From positions 186,001 to 250,000 of the forward strand of contig NZ_SNYR01000002.1 of NCBI RefSeq assembly GCF_004363175.1: a stretch of 64,000 bases of DNA, given 5' to 3'. Origin of the DNA: Maritalea mobilis. GTDB taxonomy: Bacteria > Pseudomonadota > Alphaproteobacteria > Rhizobiales > Devosiaceae. Position numbers and translations under genes: made by a program. How positions within the stretch are numbered: position 1 is the first letter of the stretch; each line of letters starts with the position of its first letter. Below the pieces are notes generated by a model. The model saw nothing but the letters and a program-made list of their open reading frames with translations. It was not told the DNA's origin and did not search any database. This document shows, in pieces, positions 15,983 to 25,019 of the stretch.

Positions 15983-17437
15983 ATGGCATCGAAAGTGATC
16001 AAAGGCGGGACGGTTGTTACCGCGGATTTGACTTATGAGGCGGACGTCAAGATTGAGGGTGGCGTGATCACGGAGATTGGGCCGAACCTTTCTGGTGACG
16101 AAGTGTTGGACGCCGCAGGTTGTTATGTGATGCCGGGCGGGATTGATCCGCACACCCATATGGAAATGCCGTTTATGGGTACTTATTCCAGCGATGATTT
16201 TGAAAGTGGCACGCGCGCGGCGTTGGCGGGCGGCACCACGATGGTGGTGGATTTTTGCCTGCCGAGCCCCGGCCAATCGCTGCTGGAAGCGCGGCAGATG
16301 TGGGACAATAAATCCACGCGGGCGAACTGTGATTATTCCTTCCATATGGCGGTGACCTGGTGGAGCGAGCAGGTGTTCAATGAAATGCCGGAAATTACCA
16401 AGCAGGGCATCAACAGCTTCAAGCATTTTATGGCCTATAAGGGCGCGTTGATGGTGGAAGATGATGAGATGTATGCCTCCTTCAAGCGGTGCGCCGAGAT
16501 TGGCGCCCTGCCGCTCGTTCATGCGGAAAATGGTGATGTGGTCGCGCAGTTGCAGGAGCAGTTGCTTGCTGAGGGCAATAATGGGCCGGAGGCACACGCT
16601 TATTCGCGTCCACCGGAAGTGGAAGGCGAAGCGACCAATCGGGCAATCATGATTGCGGATATGGCGGGCGTGCCAGTTTACATCGTGCACACCTCCAGCG
16701 AACAGGCACACGAAGCCATTCGTCGGGCACGGCAAAATGGCATTCGTGTTTTTGGCGAACCATTGATCCAGCACCTCACGCTTGATGACAGCGAATATGC
16801 CAACAAGGATTGGGACCATGCGGCGCGGCGCGTGATGTCACCGCCTTTCCGCAACAAAAAGCACCAAGACAGCCTATGGGCTGGCCTGCAATCTGGCAGC
16901 TTGCAAGTTGTGGCGACGGACCATTGTGCCTTCACCACCGAGCAAAAACGTTATGGCGTTGGCGACTTCACCAAAATTCCGAATGGCACAGGCGGGTTGG
17001 AAGACCGGATGCCAATGTTGTGGACTTATGGGGTGAACACAGGCCGCCTGACAATGAATGAGTTTGTGGCCGTGACTTCTACCAACAGCGCCAAAATCCT
17101 CAATATGTATCCGAAAAAGGGTGCTGTTCTGGTGGGTGCTGACGCGGATTTGGTGGTTTGGGATCCAAACAAAGAAAAAACCATTGAGGCCAGCACGCAG
17201 CAATCTGCCATTGATTACAATGTGTTCGAAGGCAAGCATGTGAAAGGCCTGCCTCGCTTCACCTTGAGCCGCGGCAAAGTGGTGATTGATGATGGCGCGG
17301 TGAAAACCGAAGAAGGCCACGGCAAGTTTGTGGAACGCGAGGCGTTTAGCTCCACCAACAAAGCACTTTCAAAATGGAAAGAGTTGACCGCGCCACGTAA
17401 AGTTGAGCGCACTGGTATCCCGGCGAGTGGGGTATAG
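15983..17437 (+). CDS. hydA: Dihydropyrimidinase (hydantoinase family)
   Basis: A 484-residue cyclic amidohydrolase with a binuclear metal centre. Ligands are visible: HxH in DPHTHMEMPF (about residues 53-61), the carboxylated Lys in FKHFMAYKGA (about 152), His in PLVHAENGD (about 183), a second His in YIVHTSSEQA and Asp in VATDHCAF (about 316). It opens dihydrouracil or dihydrothymine to the N-carbamoyl amino acid. TAGGAGGAA precedes the ATG. The transporter ATPase gene follows after 8 bases, so uptake and ring opening are probably cotranscribed. Confidence 0.95.
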   Translation: MASKVIKGGTVVTADLTYEADVKIEGGVITEIGPNLSGDEVLDAAGCYVMPGGIDPHTHMEMPFMGTYSSDDFESGTRAALAGGTTMVVDFCLPSPGQSLLEARQMWDNKSTRANCDYSFHMAVTWWSEQVFNEMPEITKQGINSFKHFMAYKGALMVEDDEMYASFKRCAEIGALPLVHAENGDVVAQLQEQLLAEGNNGPEAHAYSRPPEVEGEATNRAIMIADMAGVPVYIVHTSSEQAHEAIRRARQNGIRVFGEPLIQHLTLDDSEYANKDWDHAARRVMSPPFRNKKHQDSLWAGLQSGSLQVVATDHCAFTTEQKRYGVGDFTKIPNGTGGLEDRMPMLWTYGVNTGRLTMNEFVAVTSTNSAKILNMYPKKGAVLVGADADLVVWDPNKEKTIEASTQQSAIDYNVFEGKHVKGLPRFTLSRGKVVIDDGAVKTEEGHGKFVEREAFSSTNKALSKWKELTAPRKVERTGIPASGV

Positions 17438-17445
17438 ACCAACTG

Positions 17446-18231
17446 ATGGAGCAGCAAACTGTAATCCAAACACAGAATTTGGACCTGACATTTAAAACCA
17501 ATGATGGCCCGGTGCATGCGCTGAAAGGCATTGATCTCAGCATTGAGCGTGGCGAGTTTGTGTCGTTTATCGGGCCTTCTGGTTGCGGCAAGACCACGCT
17601 TTTGCGGGTGATTGCGGATTTGGAAAAGCCGACGGGCGGTACCATTGAAGTGAATGGCATGACGCCTGAAGAAGCGCGCAAAAAACGGGCTTATGGCTAT
17701 GTTTTTCAGGCCGCAGCGCTTTATCCTTGGCGCACAATTGGGGCGAACATTGCTTTGCCGCTTGAGGTGATGGGCATTGAAAAAGCCAAGCGCGAAGAGC
17801 TTGTGAAAAAGAACCTTGAGCTGGTCAATCTGGATGGATTTGCCAACAAATTTCCGTGGCAGCTTTCCGGTGGTATGCAGCAGCGTGCCTCCATCGCCCG
17901 GGCGCTGAGTTTTGACCCAGATATGTTGCTGATGGACGAACCGTTTGGGGCGCTTGATGAGATTGTACGGGACTATCTCAACGAGCAATTGCTTGATCTT
18001 TGGGCGAAGACCAAAAAGACTGTTGTGTTTGTGACCCACTCCATTCCCGAGGCGGTGTTTCTTTCTACCAAAATTGTGGTGATGAGCCCTCGCCCCGGCC
18101 GGATTCACGAGATTATTGATTGTGATCTGGGTGACAATCGCACGCTTGATATTCGCGAGACACCGCGTTTCATCGAAATTGCACACCAAGTGCGTGAGGG
18201 CCTAAAACTGGGGCATGCCGATGACGAGTAG
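17446..18231 (+). CDS. NitT/TauT-type ABC transporter ATP-binding protein
   Basis: A 261-residue ABC ATPase with Walker A GPSGCGKTT (about residues 44-52), signature LSGGMQQR (about 140) and Walker B MLLMDEPFGALDE, the wording typical of nitrate/sulfonate/pyrimidine-type importers. It follows hydA by 8 bases and overlaps the first permease by 17 bases. With the two permeases and the NMT1-type binding protein it forms an importer, most likely for a pyrimidine or related base given its place inside the degradation cluster. Confidence 0.92.
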   Translation: MEQQTVIQTQNLDLTFKTNDGPVHALKGIDLSIERGEFVSFIGPSGCGKTTLLRVIADLEKPTGGTIEVNGMTPEEARKKRAYGYVFQAAALYPWRTIGANIALPLEVMGIEKAKREELVKKNLELVNLDGFANKFPWQLSGGMQQRASIARALSFDPDMLLMDEPFGALDEIVRDYLNEQLLDLWAKTKKTVVFVTHSIPEAVFLSTKIVVMSPRPGRIHEIIDCDLGDNRTLDIRETPRFIEIAHQVREGLKLGHADDE

Positions 18232-19120
18232 CCGAGATGGATTTGCCGCTTTTTTACATGATCGCCTGATCCCGATCGGCACGGTGCTGCTTGGTATTCT
18301 CATGCTGTGGTACGTGTTCACGGTGGTGCTGAACGCGCCGTTTGAGCGCGATCAGGCTGCGCGGGCGGACACTGAGATTTCCACCACGCAGCTGATTACC
18401 AACACAATGATGCAAAAGCGCCCTATTTTGCCTGCGCCGCATCAAGTTGCCGTGGAGATTTGGGAAACCACCGTCGAGAAGAAGATCACGTCGAAAAGAT
18501 CGTTGATCTACCACACGTGGGTGACCCTTTCCTCGACGTTGCTGGGCTTTGCCATGGGCACCGGACTGGGTATTTTGCTGGCGGTGGGAATTGTTCATTC
18601 ACGGGTTTTGGACAAAAGCCTGATGCCGTGGATCATCACATCGCAAACCATCCCTATTTTGGCCATCGCACCGATGGTGATTGTGGTGTTGAACGCCATT
18701 GGCATTTCGGGGCTTTTGCCGAAAGCTGTGATCTCGATGTATCTCTCATTTTTCCCTGTGGCGGTGGGCATGGAGAAGGGCCTTCGTTCGCCCGAAGTGA
18801 TGCATTTGGATTTGATGCACACTTATAATGCTAGCCGCAGCCAGGTATTTTGGAAGTTGCGCTGGCCTGCATCTGTGCCGTTTCTCTTCACGTCAATGAA
18901 GGTGGCGGTAGCGATTAGCCTTGTGGGTGCAATTGTGGGTGAATTGCCGACGGGTGCCTCCGCCGGATTGGGCGCGCGGCTGCTGTCCGGCTCCTATTAT
19001 GGGCAAACCATTCAAATTTGGTCGGCGCTGATTGCAGCGTCCCTGCTGGCAGCGGCGTTGGTTATGGTGATTGATCTTATTGGTCGCTCAGTGACCCGAC
19101 GCATGGGGATGGCGGCATGA
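18215..19120 (+). CDS. ABC transporter permease (first, pyrimidine-type importer)
   Basis: A 301-residue BPD-type permease. An N-terminal membrane helix (about 18-38) and a periplasmic stretch precede five helices. The EAA-type loop, MHTYNASRSQVFWKLRWPAS, contacts the ATPase. The start overlaps the ATPase gene; ATG at 18215 and 18221 are both possible. It ends in an ATGA overlap with the second permease, showing tight coupling. The long N-terminal extension before the core is somewhat larger than in SsuC/TauC proteins. Confidence 0.9.
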   Translation: MPMTSSRDGFAAFLHDRLIPIGTVLLGILMLWYVFTVVLNAPFERDQAARADTEISTTQLITNTMMQKRPILPAPHQVAVEIWETTVEKKITSKRSLIYHTWVTLSSTLLGFAMGTGLGILLAVGIVHSRVLDKSLMPWIITSQTIPILAIAPMVIVVLNAIGISGLLPKAVISMYLSFFPVAVGMEKGLRSPEVMHLDLMHTYNASRSQVFWKLRWPASVPFLFTSMKVAVAISLVGAIVGELPTGASAGLGARLLSGSYYGQTIQIWSALIAASLLAAALVMVIDLIGRSVTRRMGMAA

Positions 19121-19977
19121 ATTGGACATGGATCATTGCAGCATTGGTGTTTTGGATGGCGACTTGGGCCACCAATCAGATGCTGGCGAACAAACGTTTC
19201 GAAGATAGGACCGTTCAAACGGGCGTCGACATTTTCATCCCCATCCTGTTTGGCGCGGCCTTGCTGATGCTGTGGGAAGGGATTTGCCGCGGCTTTTCCA
19301 TTCCAACCGTTTTGCTGCCACCGCCATCCATGATTTGGGCGCGGATTACGGCATCGGTTGATATTTTATGGGCTGATTTCCAACAAACCTATTTGAAGGC
19401 GGTTTTGGCCGGCTATGCCATGGGCTGCGGCGCTGGCTTTATTGCGGCGATCATTGTTGATCGGGTGCCATTCTTGCGCAAAGGGCTGTTGCCTGTGGGC
19501 AATCTTGTGGCGGCACTGCCGATTGTGGGCATGGCGCCGATCATGGTGATGTGGTTTGGTTTTGACTGGCCGTCAAAAGCCGCAGTCGTGGTGATCATGA
19601 CCTTCTTCCCCATGTTGGTGAACACGGTTTCCGGCCTTGCGGCCACCGGGCATATCGAACGCGATTTGATGCACACTTATGCATCGAGCTATTGGCAAAC
19701 GCTGATCAAGGTGCGCTTGCCAGCCGCAATGCCTTTCATCTTCAATGCGCTAAAAATCAATTCCACACTGGCATTGATTGGCGCAATTGTGGCCGAGTTT
19801 TTCGGCACCCCCATTGTTGGCATGGGGTTCCGCATTTCCACGGAAGTGGGGCGGATGAATGTCGACATGGTTTGGGCTGAGATTTTTGTCGCAGCCCTTG
19901 CTGGCTCCCTCTCCTATGGGCTGATCGCCCTATTAGAGAGGGCGGTAACTTTCTGGCATCCTTCATACAGATCATAA
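19117..19977 (+). CDS. ABC transporter permease (second, pyrimidine-type importer)
   Basis: A 286-residue BPD-type permease, paralogous to the previous gene, with an N-terminal helix (IIAALVFWMATWATNQ) and an EAA loop LMHTYASSYWQTLIKVRLPA. It begins at ATGA overlapping the first permease. Having two different permeases is unusual for NitT/TauT importers, which often use one permease twice, but occurs in pyrimidine/riboflavin-precursor-type systems. The binding-protein gene follows after 37 bases. Confidence 0.9.
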   Translation: MNWTWIIAALVFWMATWATNQMLANKRFEDRTVQTGVDIFIPILFGAALLMLWEGICRGFSIPTVLLPPPSMIWARITASVDILWADFQQTYLKAVLAGYAMGCGAGFIAAIIVDRVPFLRKGLLPVGNLVAALPIVGMAPIMVMWFGFDWPSKAAVVVIMTFFPMLVNTVSGLAATGHIERDLMHTYASSYWQTLIKVRLPAAMPFIFNALKINSTLALIGAIVAEFFGTPIVGMGFRISTEVGRMNVDMVWAEIFVAALAGSLSYGLIALLERAVTFWHPSYRS

Positions 19978-20014
19978 CAAAAACCAAGGCTGCCAATTTC
20001 AAGAGGAGACGACT

Positions 20015-21007
20015 ATGAAGACGAAAATAACGTTGGCCTTAAGTTTGGCAGCAAGCCTAGTGGCAGCAGGGCCTGCCCTCGCCGCAGATAAGCTCACTCT
20101 TCAGCTCAAATGGGTCACCCAAGCCCAGTTTGCTGGATATTATGTGGCCAAGGATAAAGGCTTTTATGACGAAGTTGACCTTGATGTTGAGATCAAGCCA
20201 GGCGGCCCAGACATTGCCCCACCACAAGTGATCGCTGGCGGTGGTGCTGATGTGATTGTGGACTGGATGCCATCTGCCTTGGCCAGCCGTGAAAAAGGCG
20301 TGCCTTTGGTCAATATCGCCCAACCCTTCAAACGCTCTGGCATGATGCTGACCTGCTTGGAAGAAACAGGCATTAAATCGCCGGATGATTTCCCCGGCAG
20401 AACGCTTGGCGTTTGGTTCTTCGGCAATGAATATCCATTCTTGTCGTGGATGAGCCAATTAGGCATTCCAACAGATGGCAGCGATGGCGGCGTGACCGTT
20501 CTGAAGCAGGGCTTTAACGTTGATCCATTGCTGCAAAAGCAAGCCGATTGCGTTTCAACAATGACTTACAATGAATATTGGCAGATCATTGACGCAGGCA
20601 TTTCAGAAGATGATTTGGTGACCTTCAAATATGAGAATGCGGGCGTGGCCACATTGGAAGACGGTCTATATGTGCTGGAAGAAGATCTTGCCGATCCAGA
20701 GATGGTCGACAAGCTGGCACGCTTTGTCGAAGCGTCTATGAAGGGTTGGCACTATGCCGAAGAAAACCCAGATGAGGCTGCGGATATCGTGTTGGAGAAT
20801 GACGATACTGGCGCGCAAACAGAAGAGCATCAACGTCGCATGATGCGCGAAGTGGCGAAGCTGACTGCTGGCTCAGATGGTCGTTTGTCAGAAGAGGACT
20901 ATAACCGCACAGTGGAAACATTGTTGGCAGGTGGTTCTGATCCTGTGATTTCAGAAGTGCCGCAAAATGCTTGGACAACTGCAGTGACAGATAAGATGGG
21001 CATGTAA
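20015..21007 (+). CDS. NMT1/THI5-like substrate-binding protein
   Basis: A 330-residue periplasmic binding protein. The signal peptide ends near ALA-ADK (residues 1-23), after which LQLKWVTQAQFAGYYVA is the hallmark of the NMT1/THI5 (pyrimidine-precursor-like) family. The family is named after yeast enzymes that make hydroxymethylpyrimidine; bacterial members bind pyrimidines, riboflavin precursors or amines. The ATG follows AGAGGAGACGACT. It is the last gene before a strong terminator. Ligand inferred as uracil/thymine or dihydropyrimidines from the cluster. Confidence 0.9.
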   Translation: MKTKITLALSLAASLVAAGPALAADKLTLQLKWVTQAQFAGYYVAKDKGFYDEVDLDVEIKPGGPDIAPPQVIAGGGADVIVDWMPSALASREKGVPLVNIAQPFKRSGMMLTCLEETGIKSPDDFPGRTLGVWFFGNEYPFLSWMSQLGIPTDGSDGGVTVLKQGFNVDPLLQKQADCVSTMTYNEYWQIIDAGISEDDLVTFKYENAGVATLEDGLYVLEEDLADPEMVDKLARFVEASMKGWHYAEENPDEAADIVLENDDTGAQTEEHQRRMMREVAKLTAGSDGRLSEEDYNRTVETLLAGGSDPVISEVPQNAWTTAVTDKMGM

Positions 21008-21033
21008 GCTTCTCGCCTATCGCAAACATTTTG

Positions 21034-21070
21034 AGCGCGGCATCCAGACTTTGGACGCCGCGCTTTTGTT
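21034..21070. terminator. Terminator after pyrimidine transporter, shared with phnE
   Basis: A 13-base-pair stem with one mismatch (arms begin AGCGCGGCATCCA, loop GACT or GACTT) is followed by TTTTGTTT on the plus strand. It lies 26 bases after the binding-protein stop and just beyond the convergent phnE stop. Confidence 0.8.
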
Positions 21071-21888
21071 TAAGTGATCGAACGGCGCAGCCTGTCGGTC
21101 ACCCATTCCATGATCAACACAATCAGAAAGATTGCCAGCATGATTGCGGCGGCCTTTTTATATTGAAATAGATCGAAGGAGGATTTGAGTTCTTGCCCGA
21201 TGCCGCCCGCGCCCACTAGGCCCAAAACAACTGACGACCGCACGGCCTTTTCCAGCGCGAACAAAGTTGTGTTGATCAAGGAGGGCATAGCGTCCGGTAT
21301 CACTGCGCCGCATAGAATTGAGAACTTTGATGCGCCGATGGCTTCCAGCGCCTCTTGCGGCTCTTTATCCGCATCTTCCATGGCTTCACCGAAGAAGCGA
21401 CCACAGAAGCCGATGGTGTCCACCATGATGGTCATCGTGCCTGCAACAGCGCCCAACCCGACCGTGATGACGAAGATCAGTGCCCAGATAAGATCGGGCA
21501 CGGTGCGGAAGAAGGAAATCAACGCTTTGAACAAGAAAGTTGTCGCTTTGAGCGGCGCGATGCCGCGTGCGCTTAGCCAGCCAATGGGCAAGCTGATCAG
21601 CACACCAAGCACTGTGCCCGCGATGGCGATTTGCATGGTTTCAACCAAGCGCCAGAACACACGACCGAGAAATTCTGGGTCGGTTTCTGGCGGAAACATG
21701 CGGTTCATCAAACTGCCGAGGCGTGGCACGCCTTCTGCCACCCGTTGTGGCGATGGGCTGACATTGTAGATCGAACTGATGATGATCGCGCCAACCACAA
21801 TCCAAAGGGTGAATTGAATGGCCGACACTTTGCCAACTCGATCTAGTTGTGGCAGCTCGACACGGCGATTCATTGTTTTATCAACCAC
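21070..21888 (-). CDS. phnE: Phosphonate ABC transporter permease PhnE
   Basis: A 272-residue inner-membrane permease of the PhnE family, with a first helix near residues 20-40, a periplasmic loop, then four or five helices and the EAA-type segment ALEAIGASKFSILCGAVIPD. The start is not clear: GTG at 21888 (overlapping the phnC stop, with AAAGG at suitable distance) is given, while GTG 21897 and ATG 21873 are alternatives. It is the last gene of phnD-phnC-phnE. Confidence 0.92.
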   Translation of the reverse strand: MVDKTMNRRVELPQLDRVGKVSAIQFTLWIVVGAIIISSIYNVSPSPQRVAEGVPRLGSLMNRMFPPETDPEFLGRVFWRLVETMQIAIAGTVLGVLISLPIGWLSARGIAPLKATTFLFKALISFFRTVPDLIWALIFVITVGLGAVAGTMTIMVDTIGFCGRFFGEAMEDADKEPQEALEAIGASKFSILCGAVIPDAMPSLINTTLFALEKAVRSSVVLGLVGAGGIGQELKSSFDLFQYKKAAAIMLAIFLIVLIMEWVTDRLRRSIT

Positions 21889-22717
21889 TGAACACACCTT
21901 TTAAATCTTGAGCGGTGAGATCGTCGCTCTTTTGGTCCAAGAAGATACTCCCGTTTTTGAGCGCGATAACCCGGTCTGCATATTGCAGGGCATGTTGCAT
22001 ATCGTGAGAGGTGAACATCAGCGTGATGTTGTTCTTCTTTGACAGATTGACGAAGCGCTGCATCACATCGTGCCCGGATTTTGGATCAAGGCTGGCTGCG
22101 GGTTCATCTGCGATGAAAAGCTTTGGCTTGCGCACAAGGGCGCGGGCAATTGCCACGCGCTGCGCCTGACCGCCGGAAAGCTGATCCACACGTTCATTCG
22201 CTTTATGCACCAAATTGACAGAATCCAGCGCTTCCATCGCGCTTTGGCGCCATGCCGGAGACGCGATGGCCTGATGCCAACCGCGCCAGCTGCCCGCACG
22301 CCCCAACATGCCATGCACCACATTGGTGAGCGCGGTCGCGCGGGACACCAGACAATGTTTTTGAAACACAAAACCAATATCGCTGCGGATTCTGCGGGCT
22401 TGCGCTGCCTGTGGTCGACCAGAGAAGGTTTCATCCAAAACGCTGACCTGGCCGCCGCTATGGGGCAAAAGGCCAATCAGGCATTTCAGCAAGGTCGACT
22501 TCCCTGCCCCATTGGAGCCAATCAACGCAACCGTTTCGCCTTCGGAAATGTCGATATCCAAATTGGAAAAAACGGCCTGCGCCGCGCCATATTGCTTGGT
22601 GAGCTTTTGCGCGGAAATCAGCGGTGACGTATTGACGGTTTTTGGGTGGGGAGAATCTGAACGGGGAGCGATACGTTCGCTCCCTGTCAAATCTTGATGC
22701 ATATCTGTTATCGACAT
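21881..22717 (-). CDS. phnC: Phosphonate ABC transporter ATP-binding protein PhnC
   Basis: A 278-residue ABC ATPase with Walker A GSNGAGKST (about residues 71-79), signature LSGGQAQR (about 180) and Walker B LFIADEPAASLDP. The stretch QKHCLVSRATALTNVVHGMLGR is the PhnC-typical region after the Q-loop. It has about 30 extra residues before the ABC core. The ATG follows GGGGGAC, which can pair with an upstream CCCA in a small hairpin. It energises the phosphonate importer with PhnE. Confidence 0.93.
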   Translation of the reverse strand: MSITDMHQDLTGSERIAPRSDSPHPKTVNTSPLISAQKLTKQYGAAQAVFSNLDIDISEGETVALIGSNGAGKSTLLKCLIGLLPHSGGQVSVLDETFSGRPQAAQARRIRSDIGFVFQKHCLVSRATALTNVVHGMLGRAGSWRGWHQAIASPAWRQSAMEALDSVNLVHKANERVDQLSGGQAQRVAIARALVRKPKLFIADEPAASLDPKSGHDVMQRFVNLSKKNNITLMFTSHDMQHALQYADRVIALKNGSIFLDQKSDDLTAQDLKGVFSG

Positions 22718-22747
22718 GCGCTGTCCCCCAAAGTTGGGAGTTTCATA

Positions 22748-23605
22748 TTAGTCGCCAACGAAGCCTGAGAAGCCGTCAACGCCGATGGTGCTGTACATTG
22801 AGCGCACATAATCATAATCGGCATCATCAACTGAACCGAGGAAGAAGCCACCAGCATATTTGTCGTTGTCTTCGCCTTTAAGCACAGCTTCCATGATGGC
22901 GGCGCCATCTTCAACGAATGCTTTTTTGACCTTGGCAAGCACGTCTGCATCTACATCAGCCGACGCAACCAAAATGTCGTTTGGCAAATCCGGGCCGCGG
23001 GCAACCACTTTGAAGGCAACTTCTGGGTAGGCTTCACGCGCTTTTTGCAAATGACCGAAGTTCATGCCGATGGCAGAAATGTCACCACGGATCAGAGCTT
23101 CAATCGCAACGTTACGCTTGATGATTTGGGCGTCATAGTCTGTGCCATATTTAAGGCCAAGGTCAGCCAATGCCTGTGCTGGCCCAAGCTGCTGTGACGT
23201 TGAACCAACAGAACCGAAAGACACGATTTTGCCTTTCAGGTCTTGCGCTGTCGAAATATCGCCATCCGCCAGCACAACGATTTGGCCGAAATAGTCTGGA
23301 CGCTGCCACGCCACAACGATTTGCGCGTCGGTCAATTCCTTCATCACCACATATTCAGCAGGACCGGTGAGAACAAAGTTCACTTGGCCAGCATTCATGG
23401 CCTCAACGGCGGCTGTGCGTGAGCTCACTGGAATAAGATCCATTTCCAAGCCAGTTGATTTTTCCAACGCGGCTTCCACAGCGCCAAACTCTTGCTCGAG
23501 CTGTTCCAAGCCTTCAACATCGGTCACTGCGAAAGTGATGTCCGCTGCCATTGCAACATTAGATGTTACCGCGAGCAATGCACCCGCAACCATTGAACGA
23601 AACAT
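22748..23605 (-). CDS. phnD: Phosphonate-binding periplasmic protein PhnD
   Basis: A 285-residue binding protein whose start was set at ATG 23605, preceded by AGGGGA; longer in-frame starts lack a ribosome site. The signal peptide ends near AMA-ADI. The PhnD features LTGPAEYVV, KIVSFGSVGSTSQ (phosphonate-pocket Ser/Thr) and IGMNFGHLQKA are present. It delivers alkylphosphonates or related P compounds to PhnC/PhnE. It is first in the operon and divergent from phnM across a 168-base region with repeated operator-like sequences. Confidence 0.92.
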   Translation of the reverse strand: MFRSMVAGALLAVTSNVAMAADITFAVTDVEGLEQLEQEFGAVEAALEKSTGLEMDLIPVSSRTAAVEAMNAGQVNFVLTGPAEYVVMKELTDAQIVVAWQRPDYFGQIVVLADGDISTAQDLKGKIVSFGSVGSTSQQLGPAQALADLGLKYGTDYDAQIIKRNVAIEALIRGDISAIGMNFGHLQKAREAYPEVAFKVVARGPDLPNDILVASADVDADVLAKVKKAFVEDGAAIMEAVLKGEDNDKYAGGFFLGSVDDADYDYVRSMYSTIGVDGFSGFVGD

Positions 23606-23673
23606 TATATTCCCCTGAATGTTCATTTTCGATGGCGAGGGGATAGCAATGCGATATCTCCGAAAAATAACAG

Positions 23674-23733
23674 CCACATGTCAGCCAGATGACAAGTCGA
23701 AATGAATATTTTCGTCACATAGATGACATGTGG
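23674..23733. promoter_or_regulatory. Repeated operator-like elements between phnD and phnM
   Basis: CCACATGTCA at 23674-23683 is exactly inverted at 23724-23733 (TGACATGTGG). Between them AGATGACAAGT (23687) repeats AGATGACATGT (23721) at a 34-base spacing, so two sites sit on about the same helix face after three turns. The layout suggests one regulator controlling both divergent units. Confidence 0.5.
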
Positions 23734-23773
23734 GCGCACTAAGGCAGCGCCTCAACGCTACCGATCAGGACAT

Positions 23774-24955
23774 ATGAAAATGAATTCCACTGCCGCCAAA
23801 GTTGCCCGCCCTATTTACATTGCCAATGGCACCGTTTTGCAAAATGACGAACTTGTGCACGCTGATTTGTGGACGGAAAACGGGCGTATCGCTGCGGCTA
23901 AAGTTGATGGTGATGCGTTGCGCTTGAACGCCGAAGGGCTTTTGGTTTTGCCTGGGATTATTGATGTGCACGGGGATGCGTTTGAACGCAGCATCATGCC
24001 GCGGGCTAGTGTGAGCTTTGATCTCGATTTGGCCTTTCAAGATACAGATCAGCAATTGGCGGCAAATGGCATCACAACCGCCTACCACGGGCTGACGATC
24101 TCTTGGGAGCCGGGCTTGCGTTCATTAGAGAATGCCAAGAAGTTTATGGCGGCGCTGGCAGCGGAACGTGGCAAGTTTCGGGTTGACCACCGGGTGCAGT
24201 TGCGCTGGGAGACCTTTGCATTTGATGCTGTGGGTGATGTTGCGGCTTGGTTGGCACAGAAGCCAACCCCTGCCCTCGCCTTTAATGACCATACGACGTC
24301 GACAATCGAGCGCGTTGAGAGCGGCAACCTCACAAAACTTGCCGGGTGGGCCTCACGCTGTGGCCTTACGCCGGATGAATATGTGGCTATGGTTTATCGC
24401 ATGGCTGAACGGCGCGCAGAAGTGCCTGCGGCGGTTGCGGAGCTTGCTGCACAGGCCAAACAATCAGGTGCTGTTATTCTTTCCCATGATGATGTGACAA
24501 AAGAGAACCGGGCCTATTACCGCGATTTGGGCGCAGATATCAGCGAATTTCCAATGACGCTTGAGGCGTTGCATGACGCCAATAGCCATGGCGAACATGC
24601 TGTGTTTGGCGCGCCAAATGTTGTGCGCGGCGGCAGCCACAATGGATCACTGAATGCTGCGGATATGGCAGATCAAGAGCTCTGCACCATTTTGGCGTCT
24701 GACTATCATTATCCATCGCTAATCAATGCGGCCTTTGCGTTGACGAAACGCAAAAACATGTCATTGGCGCAGAGCTGGGCATTGATCAGCAAGAACCCTG
24801 CTGCGGCGATGCATCTGACAGATCGCGGCACTTTGGAAGCTGGCAATCGGGCGGACATTATTTTGGTTCGCGAACAAGATGGATTGCCACAAGTTGTGGC
24901 CACCTTGAGCAATGGTGAACTTGCCTATTTGGCAGATGGTGACCTGCTGCGATAG
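23774..24955 (+). CDS. phnM: Alpha-D-ribose 1-methylphosphonate 5-triphosphate diphosphatase PhnM
   Basis: A 393-residue amidohydrolase-superfamily enzyme. The usual HxH is replaced by the PhnM-type VLPGIIDVHGDAFE, and other family marks include AFNDHTTS, SHDDVTKENRA, GAPNVVRGGSHNG and the terminal metal Asp in ILASDYHYPS. In the C-P lyase route it removes diphosphate from the phosphonate-ribose triphosphate intermediate. Start at ATG 23774; ATG 23780 has better spacing from AGGA and is an alternative. No phnGHIJKL is present here, so the partner genes must be elsewhere or the enzyme has another role. Confidence 0.93.
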   Translation: MKMNSTAAKVARPIYIANGTVLQNDELVHADLWTENGRIAAAKVDGDALRLNAEGLLVLPGIIDVHGDAFERSIMPRASVSFDLDLAFQDTDQQLAANGITTAYHGLTISWEPGLRSLENAKKFMAALAAERGKFRVDHRVQLRWETFAFDAVGDVAAWLAQKPTPALAFNDHTTSTIERVESGNLTKLAGWASRCGLTPDEYVAMVYRMAERRAEVPAAVAELAAQAKQSGAVILSHDDVTKENRAYYRDLGADISEFPMTLEALHDANSHGEHAVFGAPNVVRGGSHNGSLNAADMADQELCTILASDYHYPSLINAAFALTKRKNMSLAQSWALISKNPAAAMHLTDRGTLEAGNRADIILVREQDGLPQVVATLSNGELAYLADGDLLR

Positions 24956-24959
24956 TGCA

Positions 24960-24990
24960 AAACAAAACCGCCCCGAACGATCGGGGCGGC
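24960..24990 (-). terminator. Terminator of the TRAP binding-protein gene
   Basis: A 9-base-pair GC stem (CCGCCCCGA, loop ACGA) lies about 30 bases beyond the minus-strand stop at 25020; on the minus strand it is followed by TTTTGTTTT. It may also stop phnM transcription from the other side, though no U-run is on that strand. Confidence 0.8.
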
Positions 24991-25019
24991 TCAAACAGTT
25001 TAGCGAACGAACGTTTAGA

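Noticed and set aside
15914-16819. 301-residue minus-strand ORF
   Set aside because: Antisense to dihydropyrimidinase.
17215-18189. 324-residue minus-strand ORF
   Set aside because: Antisense to hydA and the ABC ATPase gene, both well supported.
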